Assembly: GCF_000172415.1 (NCBI RefSeq)
Contig: NZ_ABLD01000017.1
Span: 62,001 to 126,000 of the forward strand
Length of the DNA: 64,000 nucleotides
Reading direction: 5' to 3'
Source of the DNA: Paraburkholderia graminis C4D1M
GTDB lineage: Bacteria; Pseudomonadota; Gammaproteobacteria; Burkholderiales; Burkholderiaceae
Below the pieces are notes generated by a model. It saw nothing but the letters and a program-made list of their open reading frames with translations, did not search any database and had not been told where the DNA came from. This document shows positions 45,413-54,749 of the stretch, in pieces; position 1 is the first letter of the stretch, and every line of letters starts with the position of its first letter. Both the position numbers and the translations under genes were made by a program.

Positions 45413-48400
45413 ATGCGTGCATGGTGGTGTGGGTTTGCGTTGGGTGTGATCTGGCTGCAGCAGCAGGCTGAGTTGCCGGGTTGGAGAGGCGGGTGCTTGT
45501 TGGTGTCGTTGGCCTGTGCGGCGTCGGCTGTTGCGATTTGGGGGTTGCGTCGGCGGGCCGAGATTCAGTCGGACGGGCACGGCGCGGTCGCACACTGGAC
45601 GTTGCGGCGTTGGCGTTCTTTCGCCGGTTGGTGCGCGGTCTGTTGTGTGGCCTGGTGCGCGGGCTTCGGCTATGCGGCGTGGCGTGCCGACGTGCGGCTC
45701 GCGGCAAGCTTGCCGCTCGCGTGGGAAGGCCGCGACATCGACGTGACCGGCAGCATCAAAGGCTTGCCTGCGCGCGACGATAACGGCGCGCGTTTTCTGT
45801 TCGATGTCGAGTCGGTGGACTCACACGAAGCGGGACCGCCGCCGCCGACGCCGGTCATCTTTCCTCGCGTCATTCAACTTGCATGGATCGCGGACGAAGC
45901 GCCGCCGCCGCTTCAGCCCGGCGCGCGCTGGCGTTTGCGCGTGCGTCTGAAACGGCCGCACGGCAATGCGAACTTCGGTCTGCGCGACGCGGAAGCTGCG
46001 CTGCTCGCGCGCAATGTGCGCGCCACCGGCTACGTCAGCGCGGCGGCGCAGGCGGTGCGGTTGCGGCCAGACGCGCGCGGTGTCGGCGTGACCGTGGACC
46101 GCTGGCGCGCGGCGCTGCGGGCACGAATCGACGCGGTGCTTGGCAGCGCGCCGCATCGCGGCATCGTCGTCGCGCTGGCGATCGGCGCACAGGACGAGAT
46201 CAGCGACGCCGATTGGCAACTGATGCGCGCCACCGGCACAAGTCATCTCGTGGCGATTTCGGGCTTGCATATCGGCTTTGCCGCGGGGATCGCCGCCTGG
46301 CTCGCGGGCGCTTTCTGGCGGCGCTCGGGATGGATCGGCCGCAACTGGCCGTTGTGGCTGCCAGCGCAAATCGTCGCGGTGACGGGCGGCGCGCTGTTTG
46401 CCGCGCTGCACGCGGCGCTGGCCGGTTTCAACGTGCCCGTGCAACGCGCGTTGTGGATGGCAAGCGTCGTCGCGCTCGCCTACGTAAGCGGGCGCAATGT
46501 GCCGCGCTCGGCCGTGCTCGCGTGGGCCCTCGGACTCGTGGTGCTGATCGATCCGTGGGCGGTGGTGTCGGCGGGATTCTGGCTGTCGTTCTGCGCGGTG
46601 GCGGCGATTCTTTTTGCGACGTCGGGGCGGTCGCGGGTGTGGGACCGTGAGCAGCATTTTGATGAGATCGACGACGATGGCGTTGGGGCGGGAGGGGTGT
46701 TGGCGGCGTCGTCGGGGCCAACTGGCTTGTGGCGGTCGTTGCGTTTGTCCCGCGTGCCGCGGTTGTTGGGCTTACTGAGCGTGTTTGGGTCGTTGGGCTT
46801 GTCGCGGTTGTTCCACCTATCGCGCGCGTCCCGGTTGGCGGACTTATCGCGCTTATCGCCCTCGTTGCCCTTGTGCCGCTTTCGCATTGCCGCCGCACGG
46901 CGCATTCGTGCGTTCGGCGAGCGGCTCCATGGCGCCGCCCATGTCCAGTTCGCTGTCACACTCGCGCTCGCGCCGTTGACGGTCTACTGGTTCGCCCAGA
47001 TTCCGCTGATCGGGCCACTCGCGAATGCGTTCGCGATTCCGTGGGTGAGCGTGTTGGTCACGCCGTCGGTGCTGGCCGGCGTCGTGTTGCCCGCGCCGCT
47101 CGATGCCTACGCGTGGCGCATCGCGCACGCGTTGCTCGACGTGATGATCGCGGGATTGCAACGGCTGTCCGGGCCGCGTTGGGTGCTCTGGTGGCTGCCG
47201 CAGCCGAGTGGATGGACGCTCGCCGCCGCCGCGGCCGGCGTGCTCTGGTGTCTTGCGCCGCGCGGCTGGCCGTTGCGCTGGGCCGCGCCGCTGACATGGT
47301 TGCCGCTCGTCGTGCCCGCGCCGTCCGGGCCGCCGCACGGCAGCTTCCGGCTGACCGCGCTTGATGTGGGGCAGGGCACCTCGGTGCTGGTCGAGACCGC
47401 GCATCACGCGCTGCTGTTCGATGCCGGACCAGGGCCCGAATCGACGCATGCTGGCGAGCGAGTAGTGGTGCCGTATTTGCGAGCGCATGGCGTGAATGCG
47501 CTCGATACATTGATCATCAGCCATGCCGATTCCGATCATTCGGGCGGCGCGCCGGCCGTGCTGGATGCCATCGAGGTTCGTCAGATGGTCGCCGCGCTCG
47601 CGCCTGCCAACGCGCTATGGACGAACGCGCGGCAACGCGGCGCAGACACATGGCCGTGCGCGGCGGGTCAGCGCTGGCAGTGGGATGGCGTCGAGTTCGC
47701 GATGCTCTGGCCCGACCCAAGGCCGCTGCAAGGCAAGCCGAACGCGCATTGCTGCGTGCTGCGCGTGAGCACGTTGCCACTGGCGGTTGCGTCTGAATTG
47801 GGTGGTGCCGTGCGCAGCGGTGCGGAGAGTGCGGGCGTGGATGGCACGGGTGATACGGATAGCTCAGTGCGCAGCGCACCGACTAGCGCATCAAACACAG
47901 CACCGAGCAGCGTACCAACAAGCGCACCAACAGGCGCACCAACAGGCGCACCAACAGGCGCACCAACAGGCGCACCGACCAATGCGCCCACTAACGCACC
48001 GACCAGCGCATCGAACAGCGCACCGACCGGCGCACCGACCGCGGGACCAACCCCCCAACCCCAAGCCACGCCCCTCGCCGCGCTCCTAACCGCAGACATC
48101 GAGGCCCCGTCCGAACGCGTGCTGCTTTCGCGCGATCGCGACATGCTTCGCGCTCAGGTGCTCGTGGTCCCGCATCATGGCAGCAAGACCTCATCCACTG
48201 AACCGTTCCTCGATTCTATCGACCCGCTCGTCGCGCTATTTCAGGTAGGCTATCGCAACCGGTTTCATCATCCCAGTGCGGGCGTGCTGGCGCGCTATTC
48301 GGCGCGGCACATCGAGTTGGGCAGGAGCGATTCGGACGGCGCGGTGCGCGTCCTCGTCGATCCGTATTTCGCCGCGCGCGAGGCCCCACATGCGCCAGAC

Positions 48401-48460
48401 GCCGCGCTCACGGTCGAGCGTTATCGCGACACGCAGCGGCGCTACTGGATGGATCGATGA
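45413..48460 (+). CDS. comEC: DNA internalisation competence protein ComEC/Rec2
   Basis: This multi-domain inner-membrane protein of about 1,015 residues forms the channel for single-stranded DNA in natural transformation. It has an N-terminal OB-like DUF4131 region, then the Competence domain with many helices (GTSHLVAISGLHIGFAAGIAAW is the signature). The C-terminal metallo-beta-lactamase domain has SHADSDHSGGAPAVLD and VVPHHGSKTSST. Two odd insertions are a Leu/Ser/Arg-rich stretch (about 46,690-46,880) and an APTG-repeat tract inside the beta-lactamase domain. The start may be ATG 45413 (preceded by GGAGGG) or 45395. Confidence 0.93.
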   Translation: MRAWWCGFALGVIWLQQQAELPGWRGGCLLVSLACAASAVAIWGLRRRAEIQSDGHGAVAHWTLRRWRSFAGWCAVCCVAWCAGFGYAAWRADVRLAASLPLAWEGRDIDVTGSIKGLPARDDNGARFLFDVESVDSHEAGPPPPTPVIFPRVIQLAWIADEAPPPLQPGARWRLRVRLKRPHGNANFGLRDAEAALLARNVRATGYVSAAAQAVRLRPDARGVGVTVDRWRAALRARIDAVLGSAPHRGIVVALAIGAQDEISDADWQLMRATGTSHLVAISGLHIGFAAGIAAWLAGAFWRRSGWIGRNWPLWLPAQIVAVTGGALFAALHAALAGFNVPVQRALWMASVVALAYVSGRNVPRSAVLAWALGLVVLIDPWAVVSAGFWLSFCAVAAILFATSGRSRVWDREQHFDEIDDDGVGAGGVLAASSGPTGLWRSLRLSRVPRLLGLLSVFGSLGLSRLFHLSRASRLADLSRLSPSLPLCRFRIAAARRIRAFGERLHGAAHVQFAVTLALAPLTVYWFAQIPLIGPLANAFAIPWVSVLVTPSVLAGVVLPAPLDAYAWRIAHALLDVMIAGLQRLSGPRWVLWWLPQPSGWTLAAAAAGVLWCLAPRGWPLRWAAPLTWLPLVVPAPSGPPHGSFRLTALDVGQGTSVLVETAHHALLFDAGPGPESTHAGERVVVPYLRAHGVNALDTLIISHADSDHSGGAPAVLDAIEVRQMVAALAPANALWTNARQRGADTWPCAAGQRWQWDGVEFAMLWPDPRPLQGKPNAHCCVLRVSTLPLAVASELGGAVRSGAESAGVDGTGDTDSSVRSAPTSASNTAPSSVPTSAPTGAPTGAPTGAPTGAPTNAPTNAPTSASNSAPTGAPTAGPTPQPQATPLAALLTADIEAPSERVLLSRDRDMLRAQVLVVPHHGSKTSSTEPFLDSIDPLVALFQVGYRNRFHHPSAGVLARYSARHIELGRSDSDGAVRVLVDPYFAAREAPHAPDAALTVERYRDTQRRYWMDR
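47924..48007 (+). repeat. 12-bp minisatellite inside comEC (APTG repeats)
   Basis: Four perfect tandem copies of GCACCAACAGGC (47924-47971) are followed by three degenerate copies. They encode APTG/APTN/APTS repeats. Because the unit is a multiple of three, copy-number change would alter length without frameshift. Confidence 0.95.
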
Positions 48461-48550
48461 ATGCTCGCTCAACGTTCGCTCGACGTTCGCAGATCGTGAC
48501 AGCGGACATCGGCGCATCGCAAAAGGAGAGGCTGAAAATGGCCAGTGCCG

Positions 48551-48606
48551 CCAGACAGCCAGACAGCCAGACAGCCAGACAGCCAGACAGCCAGACGGCC
48601 AGACAA
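48551..48606. repeat. 8-bp microsatellite between comEC and the hydrolase gene
   Basis: Seven tandem units of CCAGACAG, the first five perfect and the last two with one change each, lie 91 bp after comEC and about 105 bp before the hydrolase start. Confidence 0.95.
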
Positions 48607-48711
48607 CAAGCGCCGCCACGAGCGCACCCGCGAACACTGCGGCATACCTTCCAGATGCCGCACCGCTTCACCCGCCGCGCGAAAACGAAAACAGAACGGA
48701 GATAACCGCAG

Positions 48712-49515
48712 TTGAAAAACATCATTCATTTTTCGCACGCGAACGGCTTTCCGGCCTCGACTTACCGGACGATTTTCGCCGAACTCTCCGACGACTACGA
48801 CGTGCGCTACATCGAACGCATCGCACACGATCCGCGCTTTCCGGTGACGCAGGATTGGCCGCATCTCGTCGAGCAATTGATCGACGACATCGGCCGCACG
48901 TATGAGCAGCCGGTGTGGCTCGTCGGCCATTCGCTGGGCGGTTATCTGTCGCTCATGGCCGCGCTGAAAAAGCCGCAGTGGGTGAGGGGCGTCGTGATGC
49001 TCGATTCGCCGGTGGTCGCCGGCTGGCGCAGCAGCATCCTGCGCGTGTCGCAATTCACCGGGCTCGACGAGCGGCTGTCGCCCGCGGCCGCGACCCGCAC
49101 GCGCCGAACGCACTGGGCGAGCCGCGACGAGGCATGGCGGCATTTTCATTCGAAGCCCGCGTTCGCGCGTTGGGACGAGCGCATGCTGTCCGACTACATC
49201 GAGTTCGGCATTCCGCAGGTCTCGCACGACGGCTCGCGCAGTCTCGCGTTCGATCGGCGCATCGAATATCAGATCTACCGGACCTTGCCGCACACGCTCG
49301 GTGCGCGGCTCGCGCGCGGCGCGCCGGTGCCGGTGGGTTTCATCGGCGGCACGCGCTCGAAGGAAGTTCGCCAGGTCGGCTTGAGCGCGACGCGCCGGGC
49401 GACGGGCGGGCATATCGAATGGATCGAGGGCAGTCATCTGTTTCCGATGGAAAAGCCGATCGAAACCGCGCGTGCCGTGCAGCGGATGTTGCGCGAACTG
49501 AGCGAGCGCGGCTGA
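48712..49515 (+). CDS. Alpha/beta hydrolase
   Basis: This 267-residue alpha/beta-hydrolase-fold protein has an oxyanion/HG-type start (IIHFSHANGFPASTYRTIF), a nucleophile elbow GHSLGGYLSL and a C-terminal His in EGSHLFPMEKP. The start codon is the TTG at 48712, preceded by ACGGAGATAACC; no better ATG exists upstream in frame. The substrate is unknown. It sits between comEC and pyrG and is preceded by an 8-bp microsatellite that could affect its expression. Confidence 0.85.
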   Translation: MKNIIHFSHANGFPASTYRTIFAELSDDYDVRYIERIAHDPRFPVTQDWPHLVEQLIDDIGRTYEQPVWLVGHSLGGYLSLMAALKKPQWVRGVVMLDSPVVAGWRSSILRVSQFTGLDERLSPAAATRTRRTHWASRDEAWRHFHSKPAFARWDERMLSDYIEFGIPQVSHDGSRSLAFDRRIEYQIYRTLPHTLGARLARGAPVPVGFIGGTRSKEVRQVGLSATRRATGGHIEWIEGSHLFPMEKPIETARAVQRMLRELSERG

Positions 49516-49636
49516 GGCGGCGCGCGTCGATCGCCGTGGCTCGCGCGGCGCATCGGCTTGCCGCGGGCGCTCGCATTTTGCTGGGGTTGAGACCCTGCTT
49601 TACGGTATAATCCGTTTTTCCCGCGAGCATCCAGCG

Positions 49637-51310
49637 ATGACCAAATATGTTTTCGTCACCGGCGGCGTAGTATCTTCCCTCGGCAAGGGTATTGCCGCCG
49701 CTTCCCTCGCCGCGATCCTCGAATCGCGCGGTCTCAAAGTCACTCTTCTCAAGCTCGATCCCTACATCAACGTCGACCCCGGCACGATGAGCCCGTTTCA
49801 ACACGGCGAAGTGTTCGTGACGGAAGACGGAGCGGAAACCGACCTCGACCTCGGCCACTATGAGCGCTTCATCAGCACGAAGATGCGCAAGGCCAATAAC
49901 TTCACCACGGGCCAGATTTACGAATCGGTGATCCGCAAGGAACGCCGCGGCGATTATCTCGGCAAGACGGTGCAGGTCATTCCGCACATCACGAATGAAA
50001 TCCAGGCGTTCATCGAGCGTGGGGCAGCTTCCGCTACCTGCGGCGAGCCGGACGTCGCGATCGTCGAAGTCGGCGGCACGGTGGGCGATATCGAATCGCT
50101 GCCGTTCCTCGAAGCCGCGCGTCAGATGAGTCTGCGCATGGGCCGCAACAGCGCGTGCTTCGTGCACCTCACGCTAGTGCCCTGGGTCGCCACCGCCGGC
50201 GAACTGAAGACCAAGCCCACGCAACACAGCGTGCAGAAGCTGCGCGAAATCGGTATCTCGCCGCACGTGCTGCTGTGCCGCGCCGACCGCCGCATTCCGG
50301 ACGACGAGCGCGCGAAAATCTCCATGTTCTCGAACGTGCCGGAAGACGCCGTTATTTCGGTGTGGGACGCGGACAGCATCTACAAGATTCCGCAGATGCT
50401 GCACGATCAGGGTCTCGACGCGATCATCTGCGAAGAGTTGAAGCTCACGCCGAAGCCCGCCGATCTGTCGATGTGGGCCGAACTCGTCGAGAAGCTGCAG
50501 AATCCGAAGCACGAAGTCACGATCGGCATGGTCGGCAAGTATGTCGATCTGACGGAGTCGTACAAGTCGCTGATCGAAGCGCTGCGTCATGCATCCATGC
50601 ATACGTCCACGCGCGTGAACATCGAGTACATCGATTCGGAAGAGATCGAGACGCAGGGCGTCGAAAGTCTCAAGCATCTGGACGCCGTGCTCGTGCCTGG
50701 CGGCTTCGGCCGTCGCGGCACCGAAGGCAAGATCGCCGCGATCCGCTATGCGCGTGAAGCGAAGGTGCCGTATCTCGGCATCTGTCTCGGCATGCAACTG
50801 GCCGTGATCGAATTCGCACGCGACGTGGTCGCGCTGAAAGACGCGAACAGCACCGAGTTCGATCAGGAAACGCCGAACCGCGTGGTCGCGCTGATCACCG
50901 AGTGGTACGACCGCGAAGGCCGCGTCGAAAAGCGCACGGAAGAATCCGACCTCGGCGGCACGATGCGCCTCGGTTCGCAACGCTGCCCGATCAAGCCCGG
51001 CACGATGGCCGAAGAGATCTACGGCAAGGACGTGAACGAGCGTCATCGTCACCGTTATGAAGTCAATAACCGCTTCGTGCCCCAGCTCGAAGCCGGTGGT
51101 CTTATCATCAGCGCCCGTACCCCGAGTGAAGATCTGCCGGAAATGATGGAACTGCCGCGCAGCATGCACCCGTGGTTCGTCGGCGTGCAGTTCCACCCGG
51201 AATTCACGTCCACGCCGCGCGACGGCCATCCGCTGTTCAAGTCGTTCGTCGAAGCCGCGCTCGCGCATCAGCAGTCGCGCGTCGCGAGCGAAGTCGGGGA
51301 GAAAGCATGA
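49637..51310 (+). CDS. pyrG: CTP synthase
   Basis: This 557-residue enzyme makes CTP from UTP, ATP and glutamine. The N-terminal synthetase domain begins MTKYVFVTGGVVSSLGKGIA (P-loop) and includes LDPYINVDPGTMSPFQHGEVFV. The glutaminase domain has the nucleophile in LGICLGMQLA and the catalytic His/Glu in VQFHPEFTSTP. Its stop overlaps the kdsA start (ATGA at 51307). A TATAAT lies at 49606-49611, without a clear -35. Confidence 0.98.
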   Translation: MTKYVFVTGGVVSSLGKGIAAASLAAILESRGLKVTLLKLDPYINVDPGTMSPFQHGEVFVTEDGAETDLDLGHYERFISTKMRKANNFTTGQIYESVIRKERRGDYLGKTVQVIPHITNEIQAFIERGAASATCGEPDVAIVEVGGTVGDIESLPFLEAARQMSLRMGRNSACFVHLTLVPWVATAGELKTKPTQHSVQKLREIGISPHVLLCRADRRIPDDERAKISMFSNVPEDAVISVWDADSIYKIPQMLHDQGLDAIICEELKLTPKPADLSMWAELVEKLQNPKHEVTIGMVGKYVDLTESYKSLIEALRHASMHTSTRVNIEYIDSEEIETQGVESLKHLDAVLVPGGFGRRGTEGKIAAIRYAREAKVPYLGICLGMQLAVIEFARDVVALKDANSTEFDQETPNRVVALITEWYDREGRVEKRTEESDLGGTMRLGSQRCPIKPGTMAEEIYGKDVNERHRHRYEVNNRFVPQLEAGGLIISARTPSEDLPEMMELPRSMHPWFVGVQFHPEFTSTPRDGHPLFKSFVEAALAHQQSRVASEVGEKA

Positions 51311-52161
51311 AACTGGGCGATTTCGAAATCGGGCTCGACAAGCCGTTTTTCCTGATCGCGGGCACGTGTGTCGTCGAATCGGAGCAAATGACGATCGACA
51401 CCGCGGGCCGCCTGAAGGAAATCTGCGCGAAGCTGAACATTCCGTTCATCTACAAATCGTCGTACGACAAGGCCAATCGCAGCAGCGGCAAGTCGTTTCG
51501 CGGTCTCGGCATGGACGAAGGTTTGCGCATCCTGTCGGAAGTGAAGCGTCAACTCGGTTTGCCGGTGCTGACGGACGTTCACGCCGAGCACGAGATCGAG
51601 CAGGTCGCATCAGTGGTAGACGTGCTGCAAACGCCGGCTTTCCTGTGCCGTCAAACCGACTTCATTCACGCGTGCGCGCGTTCGGGCAAACCGGTCAACA
51701 TCAAGAAAGGCCAGTTTCTCGCGCCGCACGACATGAAGAACGTGATCGACAAGGCGCGCGACGCGGCGCGTGAGGCGGGTCTTTCCGAAGACCGCTTCAT
51801 GGCATGCGAGCGCGGCGTGTCGTTCGGTTATAACAACCTCGTGTCGGACATGCGGTCGCTCGCGATCATGCGCGAAACCAACGCGCCGATCGTGTTCGAC
51901 GCCACGCATTCGGTGCAGTTGCCGGGCGGCCAGGGCACGAGCTCGGGCGGTCAGCGCGAATTCGTGCCGGTGCTCGCGCGTGCGGCCGTGGCGGTCGGCG
52001 TCGCCGGTCTCTTCATGGAAACGCACCCGAATCCGGCAGAAGCGAAGTCGGATGGTCCGAACGCGGTGTCGCTCCATCGCATGGCCGATCTGCTCGAGAC
52101 GCTCGTCACGCTCGATCAGGCCGTCAAGCGCACGCCGTTCCTCGAAAGCGATTTCAACTGA
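51307..52161 (+). CDS. kdsA: 3-deoxy-D-manno-octulosonate 8-phosphate synthase
   Basis: This 284-residue enzyme condenses PEP with arabinose 5-phosphate to give KDO8P for lipopolysaccharide. Motifs are FLIAGTCVVESEQM, YKSSYDKANRSSGKSFRG, NIKKGQFLAPHDM, FDATHSVQLPGG and HPNPAEAKSDGPNA. An Asn sits at the metal site of class I enzymes rather than the Cys of metal-dependent ones (LIAGTCVVESEQ also holds a nearby Cys), so I leave the class open. It is translationally coupled to pyrG and followed by eno after 80 bp. Confidence 0.97.
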   Translation: MKLGDFEIGLDKPFFLIAGTCVVESEQMTIDTAGRLKEICAKLNIPFIYKSSYDKANRSSGKSFRGLGMDEGLRILSEVKRQLGLPVLTDVHAEHEIEQVASVVDVLQTPAFLCRQTDFIHACARSGKPVNIKKGQFLAPHDMKNVIDKARDAAREAGLSEDRFMACERGVSFGYNNLVSDMRSLAIMRETNAPIVFDATHSVQLPGGQGTSSGGQREFVPVLARAAVAVGVAGLFMETHPNPAEAKSDGPNAVSLHRMADLLETLVTLDQAVKRTPFLESDFN

Positions 52162-52241
52162 TTCACGCGTTCGCCGCGTGCCGGCTTGCATATCGACACC
52201 GTGTCGCTGTAAAGAATTCATCGTCATTTCTTGAGGAAACC

Positions 52242-53525
52242 ATGAGTGCTATCGTAGATATCATCGGTCGAGAGATTCTCGATTCGCGAGGCAACCCCAC
52301 CGTCGAATGCGACGTACTGCTCGAGTCGGGCACGATGGGCCGCGCCGCGGTGCCGTCGGGCGCGTCCACCGGTTCGCGCGAAGCAATCGAGTTGCGCGAC
52401 GGCGAAACCGGCCGCTACGGCGGCAAGGGTGTGCTGAAGGCTGTCGAGCACATCAACACCGAAATCTCCGAAGCGATCATGGGCCTCGACGCTTCCGAGC
52501 AGGCTTTCCTCGACAAGACGCTGCTGGAACTCGACGGCACGGACAACAAGTCGCGCCTCGGCGCGAACGCGATGCTGGCTGTTTCGATGGCCGTCGCGAA
52601 GGCTGCTGCTGAAGAAGCCGGCCTGCCGCTCTACCGCTACTTCGGCGGCTCGGGCGCGATGCAACTGCCGGTGCCGATGATGAACATCGTCAACGGCGGC
52701 GCGCACGCGAACAACAGCCTGGACATCCAGGAATTCATGATCGTGCCGGTCAGCCAGCCGACCTTCCGCGAAGCACTGCGCTGCGGCGCCGAAGTGTTCC
52801 ACGCGCTGAAGAAGATTCTGTCGGACCGCGGCATGAGCACGGCAGTGGGCGACGAAGGCGGCTTCGCGCCGAACTTCGGCAGCAACGACGAGTGCCTGTC
52901 GACCATCCTGCAAGCTATCGAGAAAGCCGGCTACCGCGCCGGTGAAGACGTGCTGCTCGCGCTCGACTGCGCGGCGAGCGAGTTCTACCACGACGGCAAG
53001 TACCAGTTGGCGGGCGAAGGCCTGCAACTGTCGTCGGCGGAATTTGCGGACTATCTCGCGACGCTGGCCGACAAGTTCCCGATCGTGTCGATTGAAGACG
53101 GCATGCACGAAGGCGATTGGGAAGGCTGGAAGCTGCTGACCGAAAAGCTCGGCAAGAGGATTCAGCTCGTCGGCGACGATCTGTTCGTCACCAACACGCG
53201 CATCCTGAAGGAAGGCATCGAGAAGGGCATCGCGAACTCGATCCTCATCAAGATCAACCAGATCGGCACGCTGACCGAAACGTTCGCCGCAATCGAAATG
53301 GCGAAGCGCGCGGGCTATACGGCTGTCATCTCGCATCGCTCGGGTGAGACGGAAGACTCGACGATCGCGGACATCGCCGTCGGCCTGAACGCCGGCCAGA
53401 TCAAGACGGGTTCGCTGTCGCGTTCGGACCGCATCTCGAAGTACAACCAGTTGCTGCGTATCGAAGAAGACCTCGGCGATATCGCCAGCTATCCGGGCAA
53501 GTCGGCGTTCTACAATCTGCGCTAA
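52242..53525 (+). CDS. eno: Enolase
   Basis: This 427-residue glycolytic enzyme interconverts 2-phosphoglycerate and PEP. It shows GAVPSGASTG-type VPSGASTGSREAIELRD, NGGAHANNSLDIQEFMIVP, GDEGGFAPNF, IEDGMHEGDWEGW, LVGDDLFVTN and SHRSGETEDSTIADIAVG, with metal and catalytic residues intact. TTGAGGAAACC precedes the ATG. The pyrG-kdsA-eno-ftsB order matches other beta-proteobacteria. Confidence 0.98.
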   Translation: MSAIVDIIGREILDSRGNPTVECDVLLESGTMGRAAVPSGASTGSREAIELRDGETGRYGGKGVLKAVEHINTEISEAIMGLDASEQAFLDKTLLELDGTDNKSRLGANAMLAVSMAVAKAAAEEAGLPLYRYFGGSGAMQLPVPMMNIVNGGAHANNSLDIQEFMIVPVSQPTFREALRCGAEVFHALKKILSDRGMSTAVGDEGGFAPNFGSNDECLSTILQAIEKAGYRAGEDVLLALDCAASEFYHDGKYQLAGEGLQLSSAEFADYLATLADKFPIVSIEDGMHEGDWEGWKLLTEKLGKRIQLVGDDLFVTNTRILKEGIEKGIANSILIKINQIGTLTETFAAIEMAKRAGYTAVISHRSGETEDSTIADIAVGLNAGQIKTGSLSRSDRISKYNQLLRIEEDLGDIASYPGKSAFYNLR

Positions 53526-53589
53526 TGGTTCTGAGTGGACTTTTTAGCGGTGACCGATGAGCCGGTTCTTCCTCGTGTCTGATTGACCT

Positions 53590-53627
53590 CGCCGCCCTGC
53601 GTAAAGCGCAGGGCGGCGCGTATTTAT
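53590..53627 (+). terminator. Strong hairpin between eno and ftsB
   Basis: CGCCGCCCTGCG (53590-53601) and CGCAGGGCGGCG (53607-53618) pair perfectly around a 5-nt loop. It is followed by CGTATTTATT, a weak T-tract. It may be a terminator or attenuator reducing ftsB relative to eno. It ends about 22 bp before the ftsB ATG. Confidence 0.6.
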
Positions 53628-53639
53628 TGTGCTTACTTC

Positions 53640-54071
53640 ATGCGGCTCGTCACTGCTGTACTGATCGTTCTGCTGGCGTTGATCCAGTACCCGCTGTGGT
53701 GGGGCCACGGCGGGTGGTTGCGCGTCCACGAACTGCAGCAACAGCTCGCGCAGCAGATACAAAAGAACGCCGACGCGAAGCTGCGCAACGAGCGTATTCA
53801 AGGCGAGGTGCAGGATCTGCAGAACGGCACGGCTGCCGTCGAAGAGCGCGCCCGCTACGAGATGGGCATGGTCAAGGACGGCGAAGTGTTCGTGCAGTTC
53901 GTGTCGCCGAATGCGCCGTTGCCGACGGCGAACGCGCCGTCGACTAGTGCGTCGACACGCGGCGAGGTGTCGGCCGCGCCGCTGCATGTGGTGCCGAATC
54001 CGGAGTCGCGCGCGAAGCCCGAGCGTAAGCACGGCAGCAAGGCGGCGAAAGAGAAGAAGCCGGCGCACTGA
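53640..54071 (+). CDS. ftsB: Cell division protein FtsB
   Basis: This 143-residue bitopic protein connects FtsL and FtsQ in the divisome. It has a short cytoplasmic start, one membrane helix (LVTAVLIVLLALIQYPLWW) and a coiled coil (VHELQQQLAQQIQKNADAKLRNERI). The conserved ERARYEMGMVKDGEVFVQF closes the usual FtsB core. About 50 residues of Ala/Ser/Lys-rich tail follow, longer than E. coli FtsB (103 aa). It is downstream of eno, as in many proteobacteria. Confidence 0.92.
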   Translation: MRLVTAVLIVLLALIQYPLWWGHGGWLRVHELQQQLAQQIQKNADAKLRNERIQGEVQDLQNGTAAVEERARYEMGMVKDGEVFVQFVSPNAPLPTANAPSTSASTRGEVSAAPLHVVPNPESRAKPERKHGSKAAKEKKPAH

Positions 54072-54150
54072 GTGGGGCGTCGATTGTGGCGTGATGGTGA
54101 TTCAGTCGCGCGAAGCGTGCGTAAGGTCAGGTGCGGGAAACGACGTAGAC

Positions 54151-54185
54151 AAAAAAGGCGCGGTCTGTGGACCGCGCCTTTTTGC
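54151..54185. terminator. Bidirectional terminator after ftsB
   Basis: AAAAAAGGCGCGGTC and GACCGCGCCTTTTT form a stable stem with A and T runs on both sides, between ftsB and the convergent lipoprotein gene. Confidence 0.9.
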
Positions 54186-54247
54186 ATTTTGCGCCGCACA
54201 TTCGGCGACCGGAACGACGGCTCTGCGGCATTGCACCTGCCACTGGA

Positions 54248-54634
54248 TCACCAGCCCCAGTACGACCCATAGCCGATGCCGACGCCGGTGCCCCAGCCGT
54301 GTCCCCATCCACCGCCGTAGTAGCTGCCGTACACGCTGACGGGCACACGCGGGCTGTAATAACGCGACCACGCTTGCGCGGCGTTTTCGGCGGCGATGGC
54401 CTGGTTCTGCTCGGCCATGACCTGCCGGTCGATTGCGTCGTAACGCTCGCGCTCGGCCGGCGTCAGCGGTTGTGCGGTGCTGGCCATGCCCGACTGGTCG
54501 GCGGGCAGCCGGCTATAAATGGGCGAGGGACCCGGCGGGTCCATCATGCAACCGGTCAATGCAGTGAGACCGGCGAGCGCCGTCAACACGGCGAGCCTGC
54601 GCGCGGGACGCGGCAATGAAGTGGGAATGCTCAT
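54248..54634 (-). CDS. Small putative lipoprotein, Gly/Tyr-rich C-terminus
   Basis: The 128-residue product has a signal peptide ending in lipobox LTGC (LTALAGLTALTGC), so it is predicted to be lipidated. The middle (PLTPAERERYDAIDRQVMAEQNQAIAAENAAQAW) is helical. The end is a Gly/Tyr/Trp-rich YGSYYGGGWGHGWGTGVG segment. No function is recognisable. It is monocistronic, with a terminator at 54151. Confidence 0.8.
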   Translation of the reverse strand: MSIPTSLPRPARRLAVLTALAGLTALTGCMMDPPGPSPIYSRLPADQSGMASTAQPLTPAERERYDAIDRQVMAEQNQAIAAENAAQAWSRYYSPRVPVSVYGSYYGGGWGHGWGTGVGIGYGSYWGW

Positions 54635-54749
54635 GTTGAATCTCGATCGGTCGATACATCAGCGCAGTCTAAGCGGACATTGAGCAGACACTAAGCGGAC
54701 GCTCTGCGGACATTAAACGAACCCGCAAAGCGCCCACCCGCCGACCGCT

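Noticed and set aside
48551..48606. CRISPR-like array
   Set aside because: The repeat unit is 8 bp with no spacers and no cas genes are nearby; it is a microsatellite.
48457..48705. Small frame running through the 8-bp repeats
   Set aside because: The product is repetitive (ARQPDSQT) from the microsatellite and lacks a ribosome-binding site or family.
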